Numbered from the stretch's first letter, positions 1 through 6,746 are shown. The stretch: DNA of 11,209 bases from Myxococcota bacterium (GCA_030066475.1 JASJBO010000240.1:1-11209), one strand, 5' to 3'. A program made the numbers and translations. Notes: generated from the sequence alone by a model not told the origin.

Positions 1-860
1 CCCTCGACGAGGAGTTCGAGCTGGAGCTCGACGATGCGGAGCTCTCCCGCGAGGTCCGCCGCGTCTACCGCGAGAAGCGGCCGCCCACCATCGACCGCAA
101 GACATACTTCCGGGAGCTGCTCAGGCTCCAGCTCGAGCTGATCAATCTGCAGGACTGGGTCCAGGCGAGCGGCGCCCGGATCGTCGTGATCTTCGAGGGG
201 CGGGATGCGGCCGGAAAGGGCGGCGTGATCAAGCGGATCACGCAACGCCTCAACCCACGCATCTGCAAGGTGGTCGCCCTGCCGGCTCCCAGCGAGCGGG
301 AGCAGAGCCAGTGGTACTTCCAGCGCTTCATCCCGCACCTGCCCGCGGCGGGCGAGATCGTGCTCTTCGACCGCTCCTGGTACAACCGCGCGGGCGTGGA
401 GCGCGTGATGGGCTTCGCCAACGAAGACGAGGTGGCCCAGTTCTTCCACGACACGCCGGAGTTCGAGCGCAGCCTGGTCCGATCCGGGATCCAGCTGATC
501 AAGTACTGGTTCTCGATCTCCGACCAGGAGCAGCAGATGCGCTTCCTGATGCGGATCCACGACCCGCTGAAGCAGTGGAAGCTGAGCCCGATGGACCTGC
601 AGTCCCGGGTGCGCTGGGAGGCCTACACCAAGGCCAAGGAGGAGATGTTCTCCCGGACCAGCATCCCCGAGGCCCCCTGGTACATCGTCGAGGCCAACGA
701 CAAGAAGCGGGCCCGGCTCAACTGCATCGACCACCTGCTGTCCCTGATCCCCTACGAGAAGGTCCCGTACGAGGCCCCGAGCCTTCCCGAGCGGATCTTC
801 GACCCGGAGTACGACCGCGAGGAGCTGCCCCGGGAGCTCTTCGTTCCCGGGAAGTACTGA
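1..860 (+). CDS. ppk2: Polyphosphate kinase 2 (PPK2), 5'-truncated by window edge
   Basis: Transfers phosphate between inorganic polyphosphate and nucleotides in the cytoplasm. The frame is open from base 3, so the start lies upstream of the window; 285 residues are visible. Seen directly: a Walker A-type loop GRDAAGKGG at visible residues 66-74, the lid/Walker B segment FDRSWYNRAGVERVMGF, and the conserved C-terminal part with SDQEQQMRF and DPLKQWKLSPMDL. The preceding helix (YFRELLRLQLELINLQDWV) is the usual entry into the PPK2 domain. GKGG in the loop rather than GKDG, and the single-domain layout, fit class I PPK2 enzymes, which mainly form ATP (or GTP) from the diphosphate and polyP; that class call is inference. 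The acidic N-terminal stretch is cut by the window edge. The gene converges on the SDR gene across 84 bp. Confidence 0.95.
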   Translation, partial: LDEEFELELDDAELSREVRRVYREKRPPTIDRKTYFRELLRLQLELINLQDWVQASGARIVVIFEGRDAAGKGGVIKRITQRLNPRICKVVALPAPSEREQSQWYFQRFIPHLPAAGEIVLFDRSWYNRAGVERVMGFANEDEVAQFFHDTPEFERSLVRSGIQLIKYWFSISDQEQQMRFLMRIHDPLKQWKLSPMDLQSRVRWEAYTKAKEEMFSRTSIPEAPWYIVEANDKKRARLNCIDHLLSLIPYEKVPYEAPSLPERIFDPEYDREELPRELFVPGKY

Positions 861-866
861 GACTCC

Positions 867-880
867 GCGCGGCGCCGCGC
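867..880. terminator. GC-only 14-bp perfect palindrome after ppk2, possible transcription end
   Basis: GCGCGGCGCCGCGC is self-complementary and begins 6 bp after the ppk2 stop. A second, 8-bp palindrome GAGCGCTC follows at 887-894. Neither has a U-tract, so this is not a canonical intrinsic terminator. It is listed because it is the only strong dyad in the gap between two convergent genes. In DNA this GC-rich, a palindrome of this length may still be chance. Confidence 0.25.
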
Positions 881-910
881 CCCTCCGAGCGCTCCGACGC
901 CTGGCAGGGC

Positions 911-937
911 GCAGCGAGCCGTAGGCGAGCGCAGTCC
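911..937. repeat. Degenerate copy of 27-bp intergenic repeat
   Basis: GCAGCGAGCCGTAGGCGAGC followed by GCAGTCC. It matches the two copies at 11142-11168 and 11183-11209 at 25 of 27 positions, differing at repeat positions 12 and 22. It lies wholly between the ppk2 and SDR stop codons. The unit is built from two similar half-units (GCAGCGAGCC, then GCAGGCGAGCG). Confidence 0.7.
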
Positions 938-944
938 ATGAGGC

Positions 945-1751
945 TCAGGGAGACCAGCTCTCCCGATCGAAGACGGCGTCCAGCCGCGCCGCGCGGCGGC
1001 GCAGGATCTCGCGCTGCTCGGGGTGGGTGAGGATGTAGGGCGCGTTGCGCTCGACCGCCTGCACCACGCGGCGGCCGACCTCCTCGGGCTGGATCACGCC
1101 GCCCGCCATCGGTGGCGGCGTCGCGTCCGACGGCGGCGGCTCGTGTCCCCGCGCGCGGGCCGAGTTCTCGTTGATGCCCGTCGCCACGATCATCGGGCAC
1201 AGCACCGAGACGCCGATCCCGTGCGGCGCCAGCTCGCGGCGCAGCGACTCGGTGAGCCCCACCACCGCGAACTTCGCGGCGCAGTAGACGCCGAGCCACT
1301 GCATGCCGACCAGCCCGGCCATCGAGGCGGTGTTGATCACGTGGCCGCCCTCGCCCCGCTCGACCATGCGCGGCGCGAACGCGTCCACGCCATACACGAC
1401 GCCCCAGAAGTCGATGTCCATGGTCAGGCGCCAGTCCTCGGGTGTGGCCTCGAGCAGCGGGCCGCCGAGCGCGATGCCCGCGTTGTTGCAGACCAGGTGG
1501 GCCGCGCCGAACTGGTCGTAGACCCGGTCGGCCAGCGCCGTCACGCTCTCGCGCCGGGTCACGTCGGTGGGGACGCACAGCACCTCGGTGCCGGCGGCCT
1601 CGAGCTCCCGGGCGCGCGCCGCCATGCCCGGCTCGTCGACGTCCGCCAGCGCGATCCGCGCGCCGCGGGCGGCGAACGCCTGCGCCATCGCGAAGCCGAT
1701 GCCGCCCGCGCCGCCGGTGATCACGGCCACGCGCCCTTCGAACGGATCCAT
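945..1751 (-). CDS. SDR-family NAD(P)-dependent oxidoreductase
   Basis: A 268-residue classical short-chain dehydrogenase/reductase, expected to oxidise an alcohol or reduce a ketone in the cytoplasm. Motifs in order: cofactor loop TGGAGGIG (residues 12-19); acidic D37 in LADVD at the end of beta-2, favouring NAD over NADP; NNAG (89-92); catalytic S143 in NTASMAG; and Y156-x3-K160 in YCAAK. The C-terminal 70 residues, with a proline-rich PPPSDATPPP loop, would form the substrate lid. Start ATG at 1751 is supported by AGGAGG at 1756-1761. The gene lies 21 bp downstream of the phospholipase gene on the same strand, so the two are probably co-transcribed. The substrate cannot be told from sequence; steroid-like or other hydrophobic alcohols are only a guess. 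Confidence 0.92.
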   Translation of the reverse strand: MDPFEGRVAVITGGAGGIGFAMAQAFAARGARIALADVDEPGMAARARELEAAGTEVLCVPTDVTRRESVTALADRVYDQFGAAHLVCNNAGIALGGPLLEATPEDWRLTMDIDFWGVVYGVDAFAPRMVERGEGGHVINTASMAGLVGMQWLGVYCAAKFAVVGLTESLRRELAPHGIGVSVLCPMIVATGINENSARARGHEPPPSDATPPPMAGGVIQPEEVGRRVVQAVERNAPYILTHPEQREILRRRAARLDAVFDRESWSP

Positions 1752-1755
1752 CTCG

Positions 1756-1761
1756 CCTCCT
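1756..1761 (-). promoter_or_regulatory. Shine-Dalgarno AGGAGG of the SDR gene
   Basis: AGGAGG on the minus strand, 4 nt upstream of ATG 1751, lying in the 21-bp gap after the phospholipase stop. It fixes the SDR start and allows separate initiation within the two-gene transcript. Confidence 0.7.
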
Positions 1762-1772
1762 GGGGAGCGGGC

Positions 1773-3107
1773 CTACGGGCAGGGGATGGTCCCGGCGCAC
1801 TCGAGCGCCGACGGTCCCGGCGGCCCCCCGAACGACCCCCGCAGCATGTTGAAATCGGAGAGGCCCACGGCGCCGTCGTCGTTCATGTCCACGGCCGGGT
1901 CGAACGACGGGTCGGTGTCCGTCAGGCCGAACTGGGAGCGGAGGACGGCGAAGTCGGCGATGCCGACGGCCCCGTTGTTGTCGTAGTCGGCGTCGCAGCG
2001 GTTGCCGTAGCCGTCGCGGTCGCTGTCGGTCTGCGCGGGATTCGCGACGTCGAGGCAGTTGTCGCGGCCGTCGGGGACACCGTCCTCGTCGCCGTCCTCG
2101 GCCGAGAGCAGCGCCGGGTCCTCGATGTCGAGCGAGGTGCAGTCCACGTCCAGCGTCGTGATCGGGTTGCAGCGCGAGGGCGTGCCACCGGGGATCTGGA
2201 CGGCGAAGTCCGGGTCGCCGTCGACGCGGCCGGGGACGGGCAGGTCGGTGCTGATCACGTGCGCCCCGCTGGCGAAGGCGGCGTCGCGGCGCTCGGCCCG
2301 GGGCGGGTTGCCCGGGCTGTCCGAGCGCGTGCGCACCACGTAGCCCAGCGCCACCAGGTTCTGGATGCGATCGAAGCCGCCCTCGGGTCCGTCCACCGCG
2401 ATCACGGCCGCGTCGTCCCGCCCCTCGCTCGAGGTCACGAACATCGCGCGCCCTTCGAGCGACGACCGCCCGGCGCTGTAGTTGGCTCGGTCGGTGCCGC
2501 CGTCGAGCATCACCGCGAGCACCCGCCCGCGCGTCTCCCCCAGCGTCGGCCAGCCGTCGGTGCGGATCGCCTCGCGCAACGTCGCGTGCGCGCCGCGAAC
2601 CTCGTCGGGCGTGATCAGCAGGTCGGGCGCGAGCACCGAGCGGATCTCGGCGTCGAGCTGGTCGTAGTGGCCGGTGATGGGCTCGTCGCTGATCGTCGTC
2701 TCCGAGTGGATCCCCTTCGGCTCGACGAACACGAACAGGGGGTGGTGGCCCGGATGCGTCTCCGACCAGCCCCGGATCGTCTCGAGGCACAGCACCAGCG
2801 TCTCGCAGTTGGTGCGCGCGTCGAGCACGTTGATGTGGTGGACCCGGAAGCCGTCCGGCGCCCAGTACACGTCGAGCTCGAACTTGCGGACGCCCTGCTC
2901 CTCGAGCTGGACGTCGAGCGGGTCGTGCTCGTAGTCGAGGTCGGGCGGGGCGGGCTCGAAGGGCGGCCGCAGGTGGTAGCTGTTGTGGGTGCCGACGGCC
3001 TGCAGGTCGTTGAGTCGCAGCACGTCGTCGAGCGGATAGGGGCCCTGTGCGGTGGCGGCCACGGACGGCAGCACCAGCAGTGCAAGCAAGACGGGGGGTC
3101 GCAGCAT
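1773..3107 (-). CDS. Secreted Ca2+-dependent PI-PLC-like phospholipase C with thrombospondin-3/dockerin-like tail
   Basis: 444 residues. Residues 1-20 are a signal peptide (MLRPPVLLALLVLP, AxA-like cleavage after ATA), so the product is exported. Residues about 30-300 resemble the calcium-dependent phosphoinositide phospholipase C family. Visible features are the GTHNSY catalytic-His loop (H41), ELD (E77, D79), a His pair at 90-91, the conserved GWSETHPGHHPLFVFVE segment ending at E129, and a late TDLP. Residues about 338-373 form an Asp-rich thrombospondin type-3-like stretch (DGDEDGVPDGRDNC, DSDRDGYGNRC). Two dockerin/EF-hand-like repeats follow, DYDNNGAVGIADFAVLRSQF (374-393) and DMNDDGAVGLSDFNMLRGSF (407-426), each with calcium-loop aspartates. 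ATG 3107 is preferred over an in-frame TTG at 3113 because it starts directly at the signal peptide; the ribosome site (AAGGG) is weak. Likely cleaves phosphodiesters in phospholipids; substrate unproven. Confidence 0.8.
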   Translation of the reverse strand: MLRPPVLLALLVLPSVAATAQGPYPLDDVLRLNDLQAVGTHNSYHLRPPFEPAPPDLDYEHDPLDVQLEEQGVRKFELDVYWAPDGFRVHHINVLDARTNCETLVLCLETIRGWSETHPGHHPLFVFVEPKGIHSETTISDEPITGHYDQLDAEIRSVLAPDLLITPDEVRGAHATLREAIRTDGWPTLGETRGRVLAVMLDGGTDRANYSAGRSSLEGRAMFVTSSEGRDDAAVIAVDGPEGGFDRIQNLVALGYVVRTRSDSPGNPPRAERRDAAFASGAHVISTDLPVPGRVDGDPDFAVQIPGGTPSRCNPITTLDVDCTSLDIEDPALLSAEDGDEDGVPDGRDNCLDVANPAQTDSDRDGYGNRCDADYDNNGAVGIADFAVLRSQFGLTDTDPSFDPAVDMNDDGAVGLSDFNMLRGSFGGPPGPSALECAGTIPCP

Positions 3108-3208
3108 GCCCAACCCTTAGCACGCACCGGCCGGCGCGTCGGGCGACGGGAGGTGCCGCCGCTCTCGGGGCGCGGGACCCCGACCACCCTGCCGGCTAGC
3201 ATGCTCGG
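3108..3208. promoter_or_regulatory. Divergent intergenic region between phospholipase and Rieske genes
   Basis: 101 bp that must carry promoters for both directions. It contains an inverted repeat TCGGGG (3165-3170), a 7-bp loop, and CCCCGA (3178-3183), centred near its middle, and a candidate plus-strand -10 hexamer TAGCAT at 3197-3202. The -35 region for that hexamer is poor (GGGACC at 3174-3179). With arms of only six G/C-rich bases, the inverted repeat could be chance. Confidence 0.35.
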
Positions 3209-4243
3209 GTGGAGCTGCACCGCGCCGAGACGCTTCCCGCCAGCTGGTACCACGACCCCGCCGTCTGGGAGGCCGAGCGTCGTCGCGTGTTCGGGCGCGA
3301 GTGGCTGCTCTTCGCGCACGAGAGCGAGCTGGCCGAGCCGGGTGCCTGCCGCGGCGAGGTGGTCGCCGGCTGGCCGGTGTTCGCGCGCCGTGGGCGCGAC
3401 GGCGTGCTGCGCGCGTTCCACGACGTGTGTCGTCACCGCGCCGGGCCGCTGGTGGGCGAGGGCGCCCGCACCTGCCGGGTGCTGCGCTGTCGCTACCACG
3501 GCTGGGTCTACGCGGACGACGGCCGCCTCGAGCGCACGCCCGACTTCGGGGCGGAGTCGGCCGAGGGCTTCGAGCCCGGCCGGCTCGGCCTCCACCCGCT
3601 CTCGCTCGAGACCTGGCGCGGCTTCGTGTTCGTGAACCTCGACCCGCAGGCGCCGCCGCTCGCGCCCGCGTTGGGCCGGCTTCCCGCGCTGGCCGCGGAG
3701 CTTCCGCTCGAGGCACTGCGCTTCTCGCACCGCGCGTCGCACCCGATCCGCTGCAACTGGAAGGCCTACGTCGAGAACTACCTCGAGGGCTACCACGTGC
3801 CCTGTCTCCACCCGAGCCTCCACGCCGAGATCGACGTCAAGGGGTACCGCGTGGAGGCCGCCGAGCGGGTCGTGACGCACCACGCCCCGACGCGGCCGCG
3901 CGTAACGGCGCCGATCTACGACGGCCTCTGGGCCTGGCTCGCGCCGAACGTGGCGTTCAACTGCTACGGCAACGGGCTCTCGGTGGAGCGCATGCTGCCC
4001 GACGGCCCGCGCGCGATGCGGCTCGAGTATCTGTTCTTCTTCCGCGACGACGTGATGCCGGCCGCGCGCGAGGCGGCGCTCGAGATGTGTCGCGTCGTGA
4101 CGCGCGAGGACGCCGAGATCTGCGAGCCGGTTCAGCGCAACCTCGAGGCCGGGGTCCACGACCGCGGCCGCCTGTCGCCGCGCCACGAGAACGGCGTGTT
4201 CTGGTTCCAGCAGTGGCTGCGGGGCGCGCTGGGAACCGACTGA
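3209..4243 (+). CDS. Rieske [2Fe-2S] aromatic-ring-hydroxylating-type oxygenase, alpha subunit
   Basis: 344 residues, the catalytic subunit of a Rieske non-heme iron oxygenase that would hydroxylate or demethylate an organic substrate with O2 and electrons from a reductase. The Rieske centre is CRHRAG (C74, H76) and CRYHGW (C94, H97), spaced C-x-H-17-C-x2-H as expected. The mononuclear iron site shows ENYLEGYHVPCLHPSL (H196, H201), with D301 in REDAEICEPVQRNL as the probable third ligand. The short single-subunit layout and the VQRNLEAG end resemble the carnitine/betaine/choline-type and related monooxygenases more than two-subunit naphthalene dioxygenases. The start is GTG 3209, because an in-frame TAG at 3197 excludes anything further upstream. 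No Shine-Dalgarno is visible. No ferredoxin or reductase gene lies nearby, so the electron partner must be encoded elsewhere. Confidence 0.92.
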   Translation: MELHRAETLPASWYHDPAVWEAERRRVFGREWLLFAHESELAEPGACRGEVVAGWPVFARRGRDGVLRAFHDVCRHRAGPLVGEGARTCRVLRCRYHGWVYADDGRLERTPDFGAESAEGFEPGRLGLHPLSLETWRGFVFVNLDPQAPPLAPALGRLPALAAELPLEALRFSHRASHPIRCNWKAYVENYLEGYHVPCLHPSLHAEIDVKGYRVEAAERVVTHHAPTRPRVTAPIYDGLWAWLAPNVAFNCYGNGLSVERMLPDGPRAMRLEYLFFFRDDVMPAAREAALEMCRVVTREDAEICEPVQRNLEAGVHDRGRLSPRHENGVFWFQQWLRGALGTD

Positions 4244-4252
4244 GACCGGGAC

Positions 4253-4257
4253 GGGAG
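4253..4257 (+). promoter_or_regulatory. Shine-Dalgarno GGGAG of the small membrane protein gene
   Basis: GGGAG in the 22-bp gap after the Rieske gene, 8 nt before ATG 4266. It supports that start and co-transcription with the oxygenase gene. Confidence 0.55.
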
Positions 4258-4265
4258 ACGCTCCG

Positions 4266-4796
4266 ATGCACGAACCCGACGCAGATCACGCGGTCGCGGA
4301 CGCCACGGCGCCCCCGCCCGGCTGGCGCTTCCGAGCCGGCGTGGCGGTCTTCGTCCTGGGCTTCCTGGCGCCCCTGGCCGCGCCGCTCGTGGCGCTCACC
4401 GGCCTTCCGACCGCGGCGAAGGCCACGCTCGGTGGACTGCTGCTCGTCGGCATCCCCGAGATCTGCACCGTGGCCGCGATCGCGATCCTCGGGAAGCCCG
4501 GCTTCGCCACCGTGAAGGCGCGCGTGTTCGGCCTGCTGCGACGCTACGGGCCGCCCAAGGAGGTCGGGAAGGTCCGCTACTACGTCGGGCTGGCGATGCT
4601 GCTGCCGGCGGGAATCTACGCGTGGGCCGGCATCTACCTGCCGGAGGTCGTGCCGGGCTATGCCGAGCACCGCGTCCCGATCGCGCTGACCCTCGACGCC
4701 CTGTGGTTCTCGAGCTTCTTCGTGCTGGGCGCCGACTTCTGGGACAAGGTCCGTGCGCTCTTCCTGCCCAGCGCCCGGGCGCAGTTCGGCTCCTAG
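4266..4796 (+). CDS. Small integral membrane protein, transporter-suffix-domain-like
   Basis: 176 residues with about four membrane segments (roughly 23-43, 52-74, 104-123 and 137-155). Between the second and third is a conserved-looking cytoplasmic loop, VKARVFGLLRRYGPPKEVGK. That loop and the overall pattern resemble proteins annotated as 'transporter suffix domain-containing', a family without a known activity; I recall it from family patterns and could not search. The N-terminus is a short acidic, proline-containing tail. It lies 22 bp behind the Rieske oxygenase gene with its own GGGAG, so the pair is likely one operon; a role in substrate passage or in anchoring the oxygenase would be speculation. 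Its TAG stop overlaps the stop codon of the opposing desaturase gene through the four bases CTAG. Confidence 0.7.
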   Translation: MHEPDADHAVADATAPPPGWRFRAGVAVFVLGFLAPLAAPLVALTGLPTAAKATLGGLLLVGIPEICTVAAIAILGKPGFATVKARVFGLLRRYGPPKEVGKVRYYVGLAMLLPAGIYAWAGIYLPEVVPGYAEHRVPIALTLDALWFSSFFVLGADFWDKVRALFLPSARAQFGS

Positions 4797-5818
4797 AAGG
4801 GCGGCACCCGGGGCTCGGTCGGCGACGCTGCCGCGGGCGTCGCGTCGCCCTCGGGCTTCGACGCGGCGCGCTCGAGCACCGCGCGGTAGCCGCGTGTCAC
4901 GAGCGCCTCGTCGAGCAGGCCGCGCTCGCGCAGCAGGCGGTGCATCTCGGGCAGGCGGTAGTGGGGCACCGTCATCAGCAGGTGGTGCTCGAGGTGGTAG
5001 TTCACGTAGTTGGGCGCCATGAAGATGCGCTCCCACCAGCTCGTGAGCGTGGTGCGGGTGTTGCGCAGCGGGTCGGTCGGGTCGGGCACCATGGCGTGCT
5101 CGGCGATCGCGCGGATGCGCGTGAAGAGCGTGTTGGTGGTGAGCCAGGCACCGGCCCACAGCAGGTAGAGCCACGGGAACCCGAGCGCGGTCACGACGAG
5201 CAGCAGCACGCCGTTGGTGACGGCGAATCCCACGAAGGCGCGTCGGCCCTGCGGGTCGCCCGCGTGCCAGCGCTGCACGCTGCGCCGCCAGGCCGCGCGC
5301 AGGAACTTGCGGCCGGTCTGGCCAGAGAGGTCGCGCCAGATCTTGCGGCGCAGGCTCGAGCGCGTGATCGGGAACGGCAGCACCAGGCCGATGTCGGGGT
5401 CCTCCGACGTGTAGTTCTTGGCGTGGTGCACCAGATGGTAGGTGCGGTAGGGGTGGATGTCGGTCCAGATCGGGTAGGCGCACAGCCAGTTGCCGACCCA
5501 GTCGTTGAGGCGCTTCGACGAGAGCAGCGTGCGGTGCGAGGCCTCGTGCATCAGGACCGCCAGCCCGAGCTGGCGCCCGCCGATCAGGATCAGCGCGAAC
5601 ACCACCGTGAGCGGGTTCGGCCAGGCGGCGACCAGCGCGAGCGCCGCGCCGATCAGCGCCCAGTTGCCGAGCACCGAGCCCCAGCCGCGCGCGTCGTCGA
5701 TCGACAGCAGGTGCTGGATCTCCTCGCGAGTGAACTTCTTGTGCCAGGCCTCGTTGGTGCGGGCGTCCGCATCCAGGTCGGGCGTCTGCGCGTCGAAGGC
5801 GGGCGTCGCAGCGCTCAT
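4793..5818 (-). CDS. Membrane fatty acid desaturase-family di-iron enzyme
   Basis: 341 residues with the three histidine boxes of membrane desaturases and hydroxylases: HEASH (91-95), HLVHH (128-132, preceded by HPYRTY) and HLEHH (275-279), plus an extra conserved-looking H241 in AEHAM. Hydrophobic segments lie at about 52-66, 69-88, 194-212 and 213-230, placing the di-iron site at the cytoplasmic face. Such enzymes use O2 and electrons to desaturate or hydroxylate acyl chains or related lipids; box spacing alone does not give the substrate. Start ATG 5818 overlaps the stop of the PaaX-type regulator (ATGA) and has AGGAGG 6 nt upstream, a translational coupling arrangement. The C-terminal 20-odd residues are a low-complexity Ala/Pro tail. 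A carotenoid ketolase/hydroxylase-like activity is a less likely alternative. Confidence 0.88.
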   Translation of the reverse strand: MSAATPAFDAQTPDLDADARTNEAWHKKFTREEIQHLLSIDDARGWGSVLGNWALIGAALALVAAWPNPLTVVFALILIGGRQLGLAVLMHEASHRTLLSSKRLNDWVGNWLCAYPIWTDIHPYRTYHLVHHAKNYTSEDPDIGLVLPFPITRSSLRRKIWRDLSGQTGRKFLRAAWRRSVQRWHAGDPQGRRAFVGFAVTNGVLLLVVTALGFPWLYLLWAGAWLTTNTLFTRIRAIAEHAMVPDPTDPLRNTRTTLTSWWERIFMAPNYVNYHLEHHLLMTVPHYRLPEMHRLLRERGLLDEALVTRGYRAVLERAASKPEGDATPAAASPTEPRVPPF

Positions 5819-6663
5819 GCGAGTCCTCCTCGAGCGATCACCCGCGTGTCGGCGGGTGCGCTCCGGTGGGGTACGTCGTAGCGGGCCAGGAAGTCGGCCC
5901 AGGCGGCGCGGCCGAGCGCGTCGTAGCGGCGCATGGCGTCGACCAGCGCGGTGCGCTCGGCGGCGGGCAGGATCGGCTCGGGGAGCAGCGGGTCGAGCAC
6001 GAGCTGGCGCAGCACCTCGCCGCCCGCGCGGAACGACTCGACCATGGCCTGCTCCGGCGACAGCGACCCGAGCCGCGCGGCGCTGGCCTCGATCGCGGCG
6101 CGCTGGCTGCGGTAGCTCGCCACCAGGGCGTCGGCGTCCCAGAGCGTCCGGGCGCGCGCCTCGCTCACCGGATCGAGATCGCGCAGCGCGAAGACCAGCG
6201 CGCCCGGCTCGAGGCCCAGGCCCGCCAGCTCGTCGCGCACGGCCGCGACCCCGCCCGCCAGGTTGTCGGGCCGCAGCGCGAGGCCGCGCTCGAAGGGCCG
6301 GAAGCCCAGCAGCCTCAGGGCGCGCTCGCTGCGCCGCTGGGCGCTGCGCGCGGCGGCCGCGCCGCGGGCGCCGAGCACGCCGACCCAGCCCCCGTCCCAG
6401 GGCCGGACGCGCTCCTCCAGGCGGCGCCAGGAGCCCACCCGCCGCTGCACGGCCGCGCTGCTGGCGCCGAGCCGGTAGCGGCCGCGCTCGTCGCTCTCGA
6501 CCAGGCCCGCGGCCAGCAGCCGACTCAGCGTGACCCGCACGCTGCCCGGGGCGATCCCGAAGATCCGGGCCGCGTCCACCAGCGCCCGCACCGGCATCGC
6601 CCCGCGCCGCAGCGTCGAGAGCAGGTCGAGCACGAAGCTCTTGGCGGTGAGGTCCCGCGCCAT
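5815..6663 (-). CDS. PaaX-family transcriptional repressor
   Basis: 282 residues. The N-terminal winged helix-turn-helix (about 5-67: LTAKSFVLDLL, PVRALVDAARIFGIAPGSVR, VTLSRLLAAGLVE) is followed by the PaaX middle and C-terminal domains (LRPDNL near 131, then an Arg/Glu-rich helical end). E. coli PaaX is slightly longer at about 316 residues and represses phenylacetate catabolism, being released by phenylacetyl-CoA. The neighbours here are a desaturase and a crotonase-fold enzyme rather than the phenylacetate cluster, so a different acyl-CoA inducer is likely (inference). The start ATG 6663 places the first residues directly on the HTH. No Shine-Dalgarno precedes it, and a -10-like hexamer ends 6 nt upstream, so the mRNA may be leaderless. 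A palindrome covers the predicted promoter, suggesting autorepression. The gene overlaps the downstream desaturase gene by 4 bp. Confidence 0.9.
   Translation of the reverse strand: MARDLTAKSFVLDLLSTLRRGAMPVRALVDAARIFGIAPGSVRVTLSRLLAAGLVESDERGRYRLGASSAAVQRRVGSWRRLEERVRPWDGGWVGVLGARGAAAARSAQRRSERALRLLGFRPFERGLALRPDNLAGGVAAVRDELAGLGLEPGALVFALRDLDPVSEARARTLWDADALVASYRSQRAAIEASAARLGSLSPEQAMVESFRAGGEVLRQLVLDPLLPEPILPAAERTALVDAMRRYDALGRAAWADFLARYDVPHRSAPADTRVIARGGLA
5825..5830 (-). promoter_or_regulatory. Shine-Dalgarno AGGAGG of the desaturase gene
   Basis: AGGAGG lies inside the last codons of the PaaX-type regulator, 6 nt before ATG 5818. It fixes the desaturase start within the ATGA stop/start overlap. 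Confidence 0.75.
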
Positions 6664-6669
6664 CGGGTT

Positions 6670-6698
6670 ATGTTACAGAAACCGGCGGATGTCGCCAA
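6670..6698 (-). promoter_or_regulatory. Predicted promoter of the PaaX-type regulator
   Basis: On the minus strand, TTGGCG (6693-6698) and TAACAT (6670-6675) are separated by exactly 17 bp, a sigma-70-like arrangement. Only 6 nt separate the -10 from ATG 6663, so transcription would begin at or next to the start codon. The whole promoter lies within or next to the palindrome 6672-6708. Confidence 0.5.
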
Positions 6699-6708
6699 TT
6701 TCTGTAAC
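6672..6708. promoter_or_regulatory. 37-bp palindromic operator in the regulator/crotonase divergent promoter
   Basis: Outer arms GTTACAGAAA (6672-6681) and TTTCTGTAAC (6699-6708) are perfect 10-bp inverted repeats. Inside them, GGCG (6684-6687) and CGCC (6693-6696) share the same centre, base 6690. The arms are A/T-rich in otherwise very GC-rich DNA, which argues against chance. The left arm overlaps the regulator's -10, and the right arm coincides with a possible -35 of the opposite gene. It is the obvious binding site for the adjacent PaaX-type repressor (inference). It does not show the TGATTC-type core of E. coli PaaX sites. Confidence 0.75.
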
Positions 6709-6727
6709 TACTCGATCCAGCTACCCT
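6699..6727 (+). promoter_or_regulatory. Possible promoter of the crotonase-family gene
   Basis: TTTCTG (6699-6704), 17 bp, then TACCCT (6722-6727) is the best plus-strand -35/-10 pair. Both hexamers are imperfect. It would give a leader of about 25-30 nt carrying the GAGGAG ribosome site. The right palindrome arm covers the -35. Confidence 0.3.
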
Positions 6728-6746
6728 CCTCTGCGAATCCCCAGCC

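Noticed and set aside
1960..2100. GTCGC/GTCGG-rich simple-sequence patch as a microsatellite or regulatory repeat
   Set aside because: It is the coding sequence of the Asp-rich calcium-binding repeats (GAC/GAT codons read on the other strand).
3108..3113. TTG 3113 as start of the phospholipase gene
   Set aside because: ATG two codons later starts directly at a good signal peptide, and the AAGGG site is too close to the TTG.
718..3123. An 801-codon open frame on the minus strand across the SDR and phospholipase genes
   Set aside because: Arg/Ala/Gly-rich nonsense composition and out of frame with two genes that show clear motifs; a by-product of high GC, where stop codons are rare.
3165..3183. 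TCGGGG/CCCCGA inverted repeat as a definite operator
   Set aside because: Six-base G/C arms are expected by chance in DNA of this composition; kept only as a remark in the intergenic entry.
1023..3635. An 870-codon plus-strand frame antisense to the SDR/PLC pair and running into the Rieske gene
   Set aside because: Composition is His/Arg/Val low-complexity with no domain. It mirrors real minus-strand codons and conflicts with the Rieske gene frame.
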